64,000 bases of DNA from Novosphingobium sp. NDB2Meth1 (GCF_900117425.1 NZ_FPEH01000019.1:90379-154378), one strand, 5' to 3'. Shown: positions 26,948 through 37,519, counted from the stretch's first letter. Notes: generated by a model from the sequence alone, not told the origin. Made by a program: numbers and translations.

Positions 26948-28635
26948 TCTGCCGCGTTCCCGCTCTTGTCCTGCTTGTGCTCGCTTTGCCAGCACTGGCA
27001 CAGAGCACGCCCGACGCCGCACGCGCCGATGGCAAGGCTTTCGGCGCCGCCAAGTCGGCCACTGCACAGGCTGCCGCGACTACAAAGCCGGATGCAACCC
27101 GCGTGCCCGGTTACGGCGGCACGCCGACGCAGTCGGGCTACTTCGCCGATCCCGATCGGATGGTCCGCGAAGCCGCCAGCCAGACCAGTACCAACAGCGG
27201 CTATAGGGCGGTGCGCGATTCCATGCGCAGCCGGGCGAAGTTCAATGCCGTCGATCTCGACGCGACAATTGCCCGCAGCCGGACGATCAGCGCCGATCCG
27301 CTCACCTACGCGAGTGGCATGGGCGGCAAAGGCAGCCAAGGCCGCTGCGTTCCGCTGCCGCCTTCGACCGGCACGGCTGCGCGTTACTTTGCGACCTGCA
27401 ACACCGGCTACACCGCGAGCCAGGAGAGCCGCAGCTGCACGGTGCGATTGACGACTGTACTACGCGATACGTCCACCTACCTCTACTTCTGCTCAACCGG
27501 CGGCGACTGCTCGGCCTTCACCGGAGCGCAGTGCCGCAAGACCGGCACGCACCCCGGCCCATGCCTGCAACGGGACAAGACCTTTGTCGGCGGTGGCTGC
27601 ACCGAGCCCGGTGATCCCGTCGATGAGTTCACCTGCACGACGCCGATTTCTGGGTATACGCCGGTTGCCGTCAGGACGGGTCAGACCATTGAGCCTGTTC
27701 GCGATGAAAGCGCCTGCACCTCGCTCGCGGCCGACGCCGATTGCACCGCTGGCGGAGAAACCTGCACCGACAGCGACCCCATCACCCGTACCATCGGCGG
27801 CGTCGCCATCACGCAGCCCTGCTGGGCCTGGGGGCGCAGCTACACCTGCGCTGCCTACGAGGCGAAGCAGGACTGCTCGGAGCTGGATGCCAATCCCGGC
27901 TGCCGCTTTGTCCGCGCCGATTGCCTGACCGATGAGCCCTGCCGGACCTGGGAGCGGGTCTACGATTGTCCGGTGCCTGATCAGCCGACCGATCCCAGCC
28001 AGTTCATCTGCGACGGCGACATCTACTGCATCGACGGGTCCTGCGAGACGATCGACCGCCAGCCCAACACCGAGTTCAAGGATGCGGCGGTTGCGCTGAA
28101 TGCCATGAACCAGGCGCGCCGCGAGTTCGATCCCGCAAACCTGAAGCTGTTCGAGGGTGAGCGCGCAAGCTGCGCCTCCAAGGTCTTCGGCATTCTGAAC
28201 TGCTGCAAAGGCAAGGGTTTCCCGCTGATCCCAGGCATCCAGCTCCTCGTCGCGCTCGGCTGCAGCCGCGAAGAGATGCTGCTCCATCAGCGCGATGCCA
28301 AAGGTCTGTGCCACTATGTCGGCACCTACTGTGCGTCGAGCTTCCTCGGTGTCTGCTTCACCAAGCGCAAGGTCTACTGCTGCTTTGAATCGAAGCTCTC
28401 GCGCATCCTGCAGGAACAGGGCCGCACCCAGCTGAACAAGCCCTGGGCCCCGCCCAAGGAAGAAACCTGCGCGGGCTTCACCGTTCAGGAATTCGCGAAG
28501 CTCGATCTGTCCAAAATGGACTTCAGCGAAGTCTATGCCGAGTTCACCGACGCCGCGCGCCTGCCCGATGAACTCCAGGCTGCCAGCGATCTCCAGCAGA
28601 AAATCGAGGCCTACTATGCCCATGCATCGCATTGA
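26944..28635 (+). CDS. traN: Mating-pair stabilisation protein TraN
   Basis: 563 residues starting at the ATG overlapping trbC. A signal peptide (ALVLLVLALPALAQS) leads to a cysteine-rich outer-membrane protein, with clusters such as CTVRLT, CSTGGDCSAFTGAQCRKTG, CDGDIYCIDGSC and CYFSS-like CCFESKLSRILQEQG. F TraN contacts the recipient outer membrane to stabilise mating pairs. The C-terminal block with GRTQLNKPW and CAGFTVQEFAKLDLS is the usual conserved end. Recipient specificity would lie in the variable middle region. Confidence 0.92.
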   Translation: MICRVPALVLLVLALPALAQSTPDAARADGKAFGAAKSATAQAAATTKPDATRVPGYGGTPTQSGYFADPDRMVREAASQTSTNSGYRAVRDSMRSRAKFNAVDLDATIARSRTISADPLTYASGMGGKGSQGRCVPLPPSTGTAARYFATCNTGYTASQESRSCTVRLTTVLRDTSTYLYFCSTGGDCSAFTGAQCRKTGTHPGPCLQRDKTFVGGGCTEPGDPVDEFTCTTPISGYTPVAVRTGQTIEPVRDESACTSLAADADCTAGGETCTDSDPITRTIGGVAITQPCWAWGRSYTCAAYEAKQDCSELDANPGCRFVRADCLTDEPCRTWERVYDCPVPDQPTDPSQFICDGDIYCIDGSCETIDRQPNTEFKDAAVALNAMNQARREFDPANLKLFEGERASCASKVFGILNCCKGKGFPLIPGIQLLVALGCSREEMLLHQRDAKGLCHYVGTYCASSFLGVCFTKRKVYCCFESKLSRILQEQGRTQLNKPWAPPKEETCAGFTVQEFAKLDLSKMDFSEVYAEFTDAARLPDELQAASDLQQKIEAYYAHASH

Positions 28636-29443
28636 CCGCGCCCTGCGCATGGCCGCTCTCGGTGCTTGCCTGATCCTGTCGTCCGGGCTGGCCGCTCGTG
28701 CTGCCGATCCGACACCAACTGCACAAACATCGGGCGACGATCCCTTCTACTGCCAGGAGCGTCGACTCGGGTACTGGTTCTACTGCACCAGGCCCAAGCC
28801 GCCCGAGGCGCCGCAAACGCAGGCAGTTCCGGACACCTCGGCCACACAGCGCCTGGAGACGATCACGTCTCAGCTGCGCGAGCTCAAGGCCCGCGCCATC
28901 CTCGAGCCAACGCCGGCCAACGTCACTGCCTATATCCGCTTCCAGCGCGCGCAGCTCGACCGCGCCTCGCTGTTCAGCGATGTCTGGCAGCGCTCGATCT
29001 GGCAGCACCCCGACCTCGACTACACGCTCCAGCGGCCGGTCTCGACGCTCGGCAAGCGCCAGTGGCAGGATGCCCGCAAAGCCGAGCGCGACAGCGTGAT
29101 GGCGCATCTCTCTCAGCGCTACGGCCTCTTCTACTTCTTCGCGCAAAGCTGCGGTGCCTGTTCGGTGATGTCGCCAATCGTGCGCTCAGTCGCGGCAACC
29201 TGGGCGATCGAGGTACGCGCGATCTCCACCGACGGAGGGCCCTCGCCCGATTTTCCGCGCTACACCGCCGAGACCAACCAGCGCGCCCGCATGGGCCTCG
29301 AACCCGGGATCACGCCCGCCGTGGTCCTGTGGGATGCTGCGGCGCACCGCGCGATCCCGATCGGCTACGGCGTGATGTCGGCCGACGAACTGCAGGACCG
29401 CATCTACCTCCTCACCACCAAGGAAGCCGGCCATGACTACTAG
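28616..29443 (+). CDS. traF: F-type conjugation protein TraF (thioredoxin-like)
   Basis: Start at the ATG at 28616 (or 28622), overlapping the traN end. About 275 residues: a signal peptide (ALGACLILSSGLAARA), the TraF-typical FYCQERRLGYWFYC, a helical middle, and a C-terminal thioredoxin fold with FAQSCGACSVMSPIV (CGAC) and LEPGITPAVVLWD. F TraF normally lacks the redox pair; the CGAC here suggests a working thiol-disulfide role. It is needed for pilus assembly with TraH and TraW. Confidence 0.9.
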   Translation: MPMHRIDRALRMAALGACLILSSGLAARAADPTPTAQTSGDDPFYCQERRLGYWFYCTRPKPPEAPQTQAVPDTSATQRLETITSQLRELKARAILEPTPANVTAYIRFQRAQLDRASLFSDVWQRSIWQHPDLDYTLQRPVSTLGKRQWQDARKAERDSVMAHLSQRYGLFYFFAQSCGACSVMSPIVRSVAATWAIEVRAISTDGGPSPDFPRYTAETNQRARMGLEPGITPAVVLWDAAAHRAIPIGYGVMSADELQDRIYLLTTKEAGHDY

Positions 29444-30881
29444 ATCCCAGCGCCTGATCGCCGCGATCATGGCGCTCGCCCTCCCGCTCGCCACGATACC
29501 CGCTCCGGTCTCCGCCAATGTCGGCAGCTCGATGGACTCGTTCCTGAACGATGTCGGCGGCGCGTCGAACGTGACCGGCCCAACCGCCTTCCAAGGCCAG
29601 TCGGCCGGCTACTACAGCCTCGGCAATGTCTGGATGCGCTTCCCGCAGAAGACGACCTCGATCGCCAACCTCCAATTGCCCAAAGCCCGCGCCGGCTGCG
29701 GCGGCATCGACCTGTTTGCGGGCTCATTCAGTTTCATCAACGCGAGCGAGATCGTCGCGATGCTCAAAGCCGTCGCCAACAATGCGGTCGGCTTTGCCTT
29801 CAGCCTCGCCATCGACACCGTCTGCCCGGAATGCTCGAAGATCATGCAGGAGTTCGCCCAAAAAGCGCAGCTCATGAACAATCTCAGCATCAACTCGTGC
29901 GAGATGGCGCAGGGCCTCGTCGGCGGCGTCTGGCCCAAGGGCGACCTTGCCGACAAGGCGGTCTGCGAAGCGATCGGCAACAGCCAGGGTATCTTCACCG
30001 ACTACGCCGCCGCCAAGCACGGCTGCGGTACGCGCGGTGAGCGCGCGAGTACGACGGGCAAGGCCGACGCGAGCTTTGCCGACGTCAATCCCGGCGTGGC
30101 GCGAAACTACACATGGACCGTTCTCAAGAAGTCCGCCTTCTTCTCGCCGGGCGGCAGGTTCGACCAGGAACTCGCTGAATATGCCATGACTTTGGTGGGC
30201 ACGGTGATCTACCAGCCGCCCAAGGATGACAGCGCCGGCAAGTTCATTCCCGTGTCGGGCGATGCTTCGTCGACCCTGGTCTCGGCGCTTCTCGACGGCA
30301 GCTCGGGCAGCGCGGTCAAGATCTTCCACTGCGACGAGCCCGACCAGTGCCTCAACCCCGGCCTCGCAGCGCTCTCGGTGCCAACGTCCAAGGCGCTGCG
30401 CCCGCGCATTGCAGCGTTGATCGATGGCATGGTCCAGGCGATCCGCGACGACACCGCGATCACGGCGGCGCAGAAGGAACTGCTGCAGATCTCCTCGATC
30501 CCGCTCTACAAGATCCTGACCGTCCAGGCCGCTTATGGACGCGGCATGCCAACCGATGACCGCCAGACCCTCGCCGAGATTGCCAGCGTCGACCTGCTCT
30601 TTGCGGTGCTCGACCGCATCGTCAGCGAATCCAGCCGCTCGATGGCAAGTTTCATCGGTGCCGACGAGGCCAAGATCGCGCTGTGGCAGGGCCAGGTGAA
30701 CGTGGTCCGTCAGGCACTCGCGGACAGGCAGGCCAATACCCACGCCAAAGTCGGGGCGATCATGCAGATCATCGAGAAGACCGCGTTCATCGAGAACCTG
30801 CTCGCCAGCCAGATGTCACCGGGCATGGCCGCTGCGCTCGACTGGTCGCGCGCCGTCGAAACCCGCGCCCTCACCCACTGA
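29433..30881 (+). CDS. traH: F-type conjugation protein TraH
   Basis: 482 residues with a signal peptide (ALALPLATIPAPVSA). Conserved TraH blocks are MDSFLNDVGGASNVTGP, YSLGNVWMRFPQKTTSIANLQLPKARAGCGGIDLF (in two parts) and CPECSKIMQEFAQKAQLMNN. TraH is an outer-membrane-associated pilus assembly protein acting with TraF, TrbB and TraU. It overlaps traF by 11 bp and is followed by traG after 36 bp. Confidence 0.93.
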   Translation: MTTRSQRLIAAIMALALPLATIPAPVSANVGSSMDSFLNDVGGASNVTGPTAFQGQSAGYYSLGNVWMRFPQKTTSIANLQLPKARAGCGGIDLFAGSFSFINASEIVAMLKAVANNAVGFAFSLAIDTVCPECSKIMQEFAQKAQLMNNLSINSCEMAQGLVGGVWPKGDLADKAVCEAIGNSQGIFTDYAAAKHGCGTRGERASTTGKADASFADVNPGVARNYTWTVLKKSAFFSPGGRFDQELAEYAMTLVGTVIYQPPKDDSAGKFIPVSGDASSTLVSALLDGSSGSAVKIFHCDEPDQCLNPGLAALSVPTSKALRPRIAALIDGMVQAIRDDTAITAAQKELLQISSIPLYKILTVQAAYGRGMPTDDRQTLAEIASVDLLFAVLDRIVSESSRSMASFIGADEAKIALWQGQVNVVRQALADRQANTHAKVGAIMQIIEKTAFIENLLASQMSPGMAAALDWSRAVETRALTH

Positions 30882-30917
30882 CACGTCAGCTCATAAAGCC
30901 AGCAAGGGACCACCGAA

Positions 30918-33614
30918 ATGGTCGAAGTCTTCACGATCGGCGGCGGCGACTACCTCGTCGCGGTGTTCCGGGCGGTGGCTGCCTGGACCGGCAATGGCGG
31001 CTACAAGGGTCTGCTGCAGGTCGTGATGGTCATGGGGCTCGGGCTCTCGGCGCTCACGCTCGCTTTCGGGCAGAACTGGCGCGCGTGGATCAACTGGTTC
31101 CTTGGCGCGACGCTTATGTATTCCTGCCTTATGGTGCCGCGGCTCGACGTCCACGTCACCGACCGCATCAACCCCAGCCTTGCGCCGGCCAATGTGAGCA
31201 ATGTCCCGCTGGGCCTTGCGCTGATGGCGAGTTTCACGAGCCAGGTCGGTGACTACCTCACCGGCTCGGCCGAGGTGGTCTTCGCGCTTCCGCCCCAGCT
31301 CAATTACTCGAAGAATGGGATGGTCTACGGTGCGCGCCTGTTCGAGGCGACGCGGGGCCTGCGCATCTCCGATCCCGAGTTCGCTGCCAATCTCGATGAG
31401 CATTTCCGGCAATGCGTGTTCTACGATGTTCTGCTGGGCCGGGTATCGATGCAGACGCTTGCGAACAGCAGCGACATCTGGACGACGATTGGCCCCGGCA
31501 GCCCGGCGCGTGCGCAGCGGTTTCTCACCCGCGATGCAGCGAGCGGCAAAGTCACAGCGACCATCCTCACCTGCCGGGAGGCCTACACCGCGCTGAACGG
31601 TCAGTGGACCGGCCTGATCACCGCCATTACCACGGCGTTTGGCCGGCAGCTCTATCCGAACCAGACCGCATCGCTCGCCAAGGCCAAGCTGCTGGCTGAT
31701 CTGCCCGTCGCCTTCCAATATCTCTCCGGCGTCTCGGCCAATGCCTCTCAGATCTTCAAGCAGACGCTGACGATCAACGCGATGGCGCAGGCGATGCACG
31801 GCTTTGCGGGGAACAGCGGGGCCTCGAGCATTGACGTCTATGCCCAGACCCGCGCCGATATCCAGACCGAGCGCACCTACGGCTCGATCGCCAACAACGC
31901 CATGAAATGGGTGCCGCTGCTCGGCATCGTGCTGACCGTGCTATTCTATGCGCTGTTCCCGGTGCTGTTTCCGCTGTTTCTGCTCCCCCGCACGGGGCCG
32001 ACCGCGCTCAAGGGTTACCTTACAGGCTTCTTCTATCTCGCGGCCTGGGGGCCGCTCTTTGTCATCCTCCACATGATCCTGATGACCAAGGGCGCCTCCG
32101 ATATGGCCGCTGTCGCAAATGGGGCGGGGCTCAGCCTTGCAACCTTCACCGGCATGGCCGACGTCAATGCCGATATCAGCCTGCTGGCAGGCTATCTGAT
32201 TGCCTCGGTGCCGTTCCTGGCCGGCGGCGTCGCCAAGGGCGCGATGGCGATATCATCGCAGGCAACCTCCTACCTCAACCCCAGCCAGAACGCCGCCGAG
32301 GAAGCTGCACGCGAAGCCAGCACCGGCAATGTCTCGCTCGGCAACTCCAGCATCGACAATTCGACCGTGTTCACGCGCCAGTTTGCGCAAGGGACGATCG
32401 CGCCGAGCTTTGCCTATGGCGCGCCGCAGACCCGCACGATCAGCGAAAGCGGCGCTACCACGTCCTGGTTCCCTGACGCGGCCTATGACCAAGTCCCGAA
32501 CTCGAGCTACCCCTTCACACCGACACTTGGGGCGGAGTTCTCCTCGCGTCTGGCTATGATGGCATCCGAAGCTAGGAGCCGCAGTGAGACCCTTGCCAAT
32601 GTCGCCAGCCAGTCTACGTCCAATGCCATCAGCCGGTTCCGGGAGCTGCGCAACCAGTTCAGTTCCTCGCATGGCAGCGAAACCGCGCAAGGCAACACGA
32701 CCTCGGACAGCATCCAGACCGCCTACAGCGAAGTGGATCAGGCGTCGGCCAGTCTACAGCGGCAGTTTGGTCTGTCACGGCGAGCAGCGGATGACATGTC
32801 GATTGCCTGGTTCTTGAACGGCGAAGCATCAGCTGGCCTCGGCAGCAACTTCGGAACCGCAAAAGTAGGGGGCGGAGCGCGGGGTGGCCGAAATCAGTCC
32901 TGGACGACCAGCGACACCGCGATTGCATCCGAAGATCGCTCCCGCATCCTCGGTAGCCTCAAGCAGATGTCCGACAGCAAGAACTGGTCTAGCACCCGCG
33001 ATGGCTTCCTCCGCACCATCAGCACATCCGGAAGCTCATCGGTCTCCTCGAGTGCCGGCGGGCTGAATTCCAGTATCACGGAAAGTCGCGCCAACTCCCA
33101 AGAGGCTCGGCGGGCAGAAGAGACAGCGCACCGGCTAGAGCGCCAGGCTTCGTACTTCGCTGGCCATAGCGCCGCAGGTAATCTGAACCTCAGTCAGGCA
33201 TATCGCGAGTGGGGTCTTGCAGAGCTGGATCGCAATCGTGATTTTTATGGAAGTGCCCGCTTCGACGACACAGCTTTTCAGCTAAGTCCAGCAGGGCAGG
33301 CAATGCAGTCAAAGTTCATCGAGAGCTATGCGGATAAACTGCGCGACGATGTTTCCGGCGACCTAGCCCTCCCTTCAGCTCCGCCACTGGCACAGCCGGA
33401 CACTCGAGGCGTCCGTCAGGTCTCGGCGAGCAAGGCCAGCGGTAGGCAATCGCGCCTACCAAATGTCGAGGGGATCCATTCGAGCGTGGAACAGGTGCAG
33501 ATGCGGGGTCGACGCACAATTGAGACCCAACGCAGTTCGCTCGAAGCCCTGACCAAAGATGCTACAGGAGTAAGTGCGGACCGAGCCATGCGCGTGAACG
33601 AATGGCCCGAATAA
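30918..33614 (+). CDS. traG: Mating-pair stabilisation/inner-membrane protein TraG
   Basis: 898 residues. The N-terminal half is the TraG-N domain with several membrane helices (FTIGGGDYLVAVFRAVAAW, LLGIVLTVLFYALFPVLFPLFLL, LTGFFYLAAWGPLFVILHM). The C-terminal half is Ser/Ala/Gln-rich and presumably periplasmic (SRSETLANVASQSTSNAISR). F TraG acts in pilus assembly, mating-pair stabilisation and entry exclusion. It is the last gene of this operon. The C-terminal half is less GC-biased than the rest, as if evolving faster. Confidence 0.9.
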   Translation: MVEVFTIGGGDYLVAVFRAVAAWTGNGGYKGLLQVVMVMGLGLSALTLAFGQNWRAWINWFLGATLMYSCLMVPRLDVHVTDRINPSLAPANVSNVPLGLALMASFTSQVGDYLTGSAEVVFALPPQLNYSKNGMVYGARLFEATRGLRISDPEFAANLDEHFRQCVFYDVLLGRVSMQTLANSSDIWTTIGPGSPARAQRFLTRDAASGKVTATILTCREAYTALNGQWTGLITAITTAFGRQLYPNQTASLAKAKLLADLPVAFQYLSGVSANASQIFKQTLTINAMAQAMHGFAGNSGASSIDVYAQTRADIQTERTYGSIANNAMKWVPLLGIVLTVLFYALFPVLFPLFLLPRTGPTALKGYLTGFFYLAAWGPLFVILHMILMTKGASDMAAVANGAGLSLATFTGMADVNADISLLAGYLIASVPFLAGGVAKGAMAISSQATSYLNPSQNAAEEAAREASTGNVSLGNSSIDNSTVFTRQFAQGTIAPSFAYGAPQTRTISESGATTSWFPDAAYDQVPNSSYPFTPTLGAEFSSRLAMMASEARSRSETLANVASQSTSNAISRFRELRNQFSSSHGSETAQGNTTSDSIQTAYSEVDQASASLQRQFGLSRRAADDMSIAWFLNGEASAGLGSNFGTAKVGGGARGGRNQSWTTSDTAIASEDRSRILGSLKQMSDSKNWSSTRDGFLRTISTSGSSSVSSSAGGLNSSITESRANSQEARRAEETAHRLERQASYFAGHSAAGNLNLSQAYREWGLAELDRNRDFYGSARFDDTAFQLSPAGQAMQSKFIESYADKLRDDVSGDLALPSAPPLAQPDTRGVRQVSASKASGRQSRLPNVEGIHSSVEQVQMRGRRTIETQRSSLEALTKDATGVSADRAMRVNEWPE

Positions 33615-33619
33615 AGCCT

Positions 33620-33832
33620 TCAAAGGATGAAGTCTGCAAGCACCACGTACCCGACGTAGACAGCCAGGATCAGGCAAACGGCAATGGTCACAACGCGATT
33701 GATCGGATCAGCCCAAGCCTTCTTGATCCGGTACTCGGTCAACCTGTTCTCAGCCAAGGCCTTATCCAGCTCTGCCAGCCCTTCCCACTTGTTCTTTGCA
33801 ATGCCCTCGGAGCGTTCATCCATTTGGCTCAT
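33620..33832 (-). CDS. Small single-pass membrane protein downstream of traG
   Basis: Start chosen at the ATG at 33832 (MSQMDERSEG), giving about 70 residues. The N-terminal part is charged (AKNKWEGLAELDKALAENRLTEYRIKKAW) and the C-terminal part is one membrane helix (RVVTIAVCLILAVYVGYVVLADFIL). I do not recognise a family. It converges on traG with a 5-bp gap. On F the entry-exclusion protein TraS is encoded next to traG, so a surface- or entry-exclusion role is one possibility, though the orientation here is opposite. Confidence 0.55.
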   Translation of the reverse strand: MSQMDERSEGIAKNKWEGLAELDKALAENRLTEYRIKKAWADPINRVVTIAVCLILAVYVGYVVLADFIL

Positions 33833-34030
33833 CACACTAACTCCGCTGATCCTTCCTGCGGAACATAACATAAACAAAAATCAAAGCCAATTACCAATGA
33901 TCGGCGACAAAGCGCCGAGAATCAGAAACTAACCGTTCGATCTTTAATGCGAAATTCGAGCAAGTTCACCTCGCGCAGGCCCAATCCGCTTTGTTGCCCG
34001 TTCACCGCCCCTGTGCTTAACTAGCGATGC

Positions 34031-37000
34031 ATGAGAGACCCCGCCGACATTGATGCATTCATCGCGCATTGGCGTGAAACCGGCGGTAGCGAACTCGCCA
34101 ACACGCAGAGCTTCATCAACGGTCTGTGCCACCTGCTCGGCGTCGATGCTCCTGCCGGGAGCCGTACCGACGACAAGCACAACGACTATGTATTCGAACG
34201 CCGCGTGTTCCAGGATAACGGCGACGGCACGCAGAGCTTCGGCCGGATCGACTGCTACAAACGCCGCTGCTTCATTCTTGAGGCCAAGCAAGGCAGCGAG
34301 GGCGATCGGGCGGCGGCAGCCAAAGGCGAAGACGACCTCGACCTGTTCGGCCAGACCGCGAGCGCGCGAGTCAAGCGCGGCACAGCGCGGCGGGGCACCC
34401 CGGGCTGGGCCAAGGCGATGGTGCAGGCCAAGGGCCAGGCCGAACGCTATGCCAAGGCCCTCCCCGCCGATCATGGCTGGCCGCCGTTTCTGCTGGTGGC
34501 AGACATCGGCTATTGCATCGAGGTCTATGCCGATTTCACCGGCACCGGGAAGGCCTATGCCCAGTTCCCGGATCGAGCGCGCTACCGGATCATGCTGGAG
34601 GATCTGGCAGACGAGGACGTGCGCGACCGCCTCCGCGCCATCTGGACTGAGCCCAAGACGCTCGACCCCGCCATCCAGTCAGCCAAGGTCACACGCGAGA
34701 TCGCCGATCTCCTTGCCACGGTATCGAAGCGGCTCGAGGCGCGCGGATACAACGCGGAGAGCGTCAGCGGCTTCCTCATGCGCGTGCTGTTCACGATGTT
34801 CGCGGAAGACACCAAGGTTCTGCTGCCGGAAGACAGCTTCAAGACCCTGCTGCGCGAGCACATCGGTAATGCGGGGATGCTCCACCATTCACTGGCCGCG
34901 CTGTGGAAGGCGATGGACAAGGGCGAGTTCGCCCCCGCGCTGCGCACGCAGGTGAAGCGCTTCAACGGGTATCTGTTCAAGTCCACGGATGCACCGGTGC
35001 TCGATGACGACGAGCTGCAAGCGCTTATCGAGGCTGCCGAGAAGGACTGGACCGAGGTCGAGCCCGCCATCTTCGGTACGCTGTTGGAGCGCGCGCTGAA
35101 CCCGAAAGAGCGCGCCAAGCTGGGCGCGCACTACACCCCGCGCGCCTATGTCGAGCGGCTGATCGGCCCGACGATCATGGAGCCGCTACGCGCCGATTGG
35201 GATGGGGTGCGCGGCGCTGCCGCGACCCTGATCGAGGAAGGCAAGGCAAGCGAGGCCAAGGCCTTTGTCGAGGCTTTCCATGCCCGTCTGGCGCAGACCA
35301 AGGTGCTCGATCCTGCCTGCGGTACCGGCAATTTTCTTTATGTCGCCATGGCGCGGATGAAGGAGCTGGAAGGCGAAGTGCTCGACCTGCTCGAGGAACT
35401 GGGCGACGCCCAATATCTTGCTGAGCTGACCGGCCACACGATCACGCCGGAAAACTTCCTCGGCATCGAGATCAACCCACGCGCTGCGGCCATCGCGCAG
35501 CTGGTGCTGTGGATCGGATATCTGCAATGGCACTTCCGCGTGAATGGCCCCAATCGCTCCCCGCCCGAGCCGATCCTCAAAAATATCCGTACCATCGAAA
35601 ACCGCGATGCGTTGATCGATTACGACGACAAGGTCCTGGAGCTCGACGAGGAAGGAAAGCCTGTCACACGCTGGGATGGGGAGACGATGAAGCTTCATCC
35701 GGTGACGGGTCGTAAGGTGCCGGATGACGACGCGCGGGCCGAAGTCTACCGCTATGTGAAACCGCGCGCGGCGAAGTGGCCCACGGCGGATTTCATCGTC
35801 GGGAACCCGCCGTTCATTGGCGGCAAGGATGTCCGCGAAAGGCTGGGCGATGGCTATTTCGATGCCCTGTTTGCCACTACCGATGTGCCCGAAAGCGCCG
35901 ATTTTGTAATGCATTGGTGGGACAAGGCCGCGACTGCGGTGCGCAAGGGCGGCACGCGCAGGTTCGGCTTTGTCACAACCAATTCGATCACGCAGGTGTT
36001 CAGCCGCCGGGTGATTGCAAAGCATCTGGATGCCAAGGACCGCGGGAGCCTGCTGTTCGCCATACCCAACCATCCTTGGGTGGACGAAAAAGACGGCGCG
36101 GCAGTCCGTATCGCCATGACGGTGGTGGGGTCGGGTAAAACCGTTGGACAACACTGGTCGGTGGCTGATGAGAGCCAAGCTCCAGAGCATCTCGTTTACA
36201 CCGAGAGGGTCGGGCAGATCAGCAGCGATTTGCGCATTGGTGCCGATGTGACCGCCACGGTTGCGTTGAAGGCAAATGATGGCGTTTGTTCCCCTGGTGT
36301 GAAGCTGCATGGTGATGGCTTCATCGTCACGACAGAGCAGGCGGCGCAGTTGCGGAACGCACCTGGAGTAGCGGGCGGAGGCCAAATCCGGACCGGCATC
36401 GACGATGGAGCCGAAGTTATCTTCGACTATCGGAATGGCCGTGATTTGGCCTCACGTCCACGGGGCGTCATGCTGATTGACCTGTATGGGCTAAGCGAAG
36501 CAGACGTGCGGATGACCTATCCGGCAGTCTATCAGCACGTACTTGCGACGGTGAAGCCGCATCGAGATACGAACAATCGCGCCAGCTATCGGGAAAACTG
36601 GTGGCTCTTCGGCGAGCAGCGTTCCGAGTTGCGCAAGGCCTTGCGTAGCGTGACCCGATACATCGCGACCATTGAAACTGCGAAGCACCGGGTCTTCCAG
36701 TTTCTGCCCAAGTCGATTGTGCCTGACAACATGTTGGTCTGCATCGCGCTGGATGATGCCTATTTGCTCGGCGTATTGTCGAGCCGCTTCCATGTGCCAT
36801 GGGCAATCACCTCTGGCGGTCGCATGGGAATGGGCGATGATCCTCGCTATAACAAATCCCGCTGCTTCGATCCCTTCCCATTCCCAGCTGATGTACCTGA
36901 AACGCTCAAGGACAAGATTCGCGCCGAAGCCGAAGCGCTGGATGCCTTGCGCAAACGCGTGCTGGCCGATCACGAGGATCTCACGCTCACCCGCCTCTAC

Positions 37001-37519
37001 AACGTGCTTGAAGCTCTGAGGGAAGGCCGCGCGCTGACCGAGGTCGAACGCGATATCCATGATCGCGGGCTCGTCACGCTGATCCGCCAGCACCACGATG
37101 ACATCGATGTGCTTGTAGCCGAGGCCTATGGCTGGCCGGCCGACCTCTCCGACGAGGAGATCCTCACACGCCTCGTCGCGCTCAACAAGGAACGCGCTGC
37201 CGAAGAAGCCAAAGGCCTGATCCGCTGGCTGCGTCCAGAATTCCAGGCACCGGACTACGCAGCCCCCATCACCCAGACCCTCGATCTGGGCGAGACCTCC
37301 GCCGTGCTGCCCGATAACATCATTCCTTGGCCTGGCACCCTGCCCGAACAGGTCAGCGCCGTGCAGTCGATCCTTTCCGCCGCCTCCACCCCTCTCGCCC
37401 CTCAAGACATCGCCCGCGCCTTCAAAGGCAAACGCGCCGCTACCGTCCGCCCGGTCCTCGACGCCCTCGCCGGCATCGGCATGGCCCGCCGTCTCGGAGA
37501 TGGGCGGTATGCGGCATGA
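34031..37519 (+). CDS. MmeI-like (type IIG/IIL) restriction enzyme-adenine methyltransferase
   Basis: 1162 residues. The N-terminus carries a PD-(D/E)xK-type nuclease core: GRID (Asp74) and FILEAKQG (Glu84, Lys86), followed by AMVQAKGQAERYAKAL, the same layout as MmeI. A helical linker (PAIFGTLLERALNPKERAKLGAHYTPRAYV) leads to an N6-adenine methyltransferase with motif I LDPACGTGNFLY (about residue 425) and the catalytic NPPF (about 592), then a target-recognition region and a C-terminal helical domain. Such proteins both cut and methylate. It is followed after 18 bp by mcrB on the same strand. All key residues look intact, so it may be an active restriction enzyme, or its methylation may protect against the McrBC pair. 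Confidence 0.85.
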   Translation: MRDPADIDAFIAHWRETGGSELANTQSFINGLCHLLGVDAPAGSRTDDKHNDYVFERRVFQDNGDGTQSFGRIDCYKRRCFILEAKQGSEGDRAAAAKGEDDLDLFGQTASARVKRGTARRGTPGWAKAMVQAKGQAERYAKALPADHGWPPFLLVADIGYCIEVYADFTGTGKAYAQFPDRARYRIMLEDLADEDVRDRLRAIWTEPKTLDPAIQSAKVTREIADLLATVSKRLEARGYNAESVSGFLMRVLFTMFAEDTKVLLPEDSFKTLLREHIGNAGMLHHSLAALWKAMDKGEFAPALRTQVKRFNGYLFKSTDAPVLDDDELQALIEAAEKDWTEVEPAIFGTLLERALNPKERAKLGAHYTPRAYVERLIGPTIMEPLRADWDGVRGAAATLIEEGKASEAKAFVEAFHARLAQTKVLDPACGTGNFLYVAMARMKELEGEVLDLLEELGDAQYLAELTGHTITPENFLGIEINPRAAAIAQLVLWIGYLQWHFRVNGPNRSPPEPILKNIRTIENRDALIDYDDKVLELDEEGKPVTRWDGETMKLHPVTGRKVPDDDARAEVYRYVKPRAAKWPTADFIVGNPPFIGGKDVRERLGDGYFDALFATTDVPESADFVMHWWDKAATAVRKGGTRRFGFVTTNSITQVFSRRVIAKHLDAKDRGSLLFAIPNHPWVDEKDGAAVRIAMTVVGSGKTVGQHWSVADESQAPEHLVYTERVGQISSDLRIGADVTATVALKANDGVCSPGVKLHGDGFIVTTEQAAQLRNAPGVAGGGQIRTGIDDGAEVIFDYRNGRDLASRPRGVMLIDLYGLSEADVRMTYPAVYQHVLATVKPHRDTNNRASYRENWWLFGEQRSELRKALRSVTRYIATIETAKHRVFQFLPKSIVPDNMLVCIALDDAYLLGVLSSRFHVPWAITSGGRMGMGDDPRYNKSRCFDPFPFPADVPETLKDKIRAEAEALDALRKRVLADHEDLTLTRLYNVLEALREGRALTEVERDIHDRGLVTLIRQHHDDIDVLVAEAYGWPADLSDEEILTRLVALNKERAAEEAKGLIRWLRPEFQAPDYAAPITQTLDLGETSAVLPDNIIPWPGTLPEQVSAVQSILSAASTPLAPQDIARAFKGKRAATVRPVLDALAGIGMARRLGDGRYAA

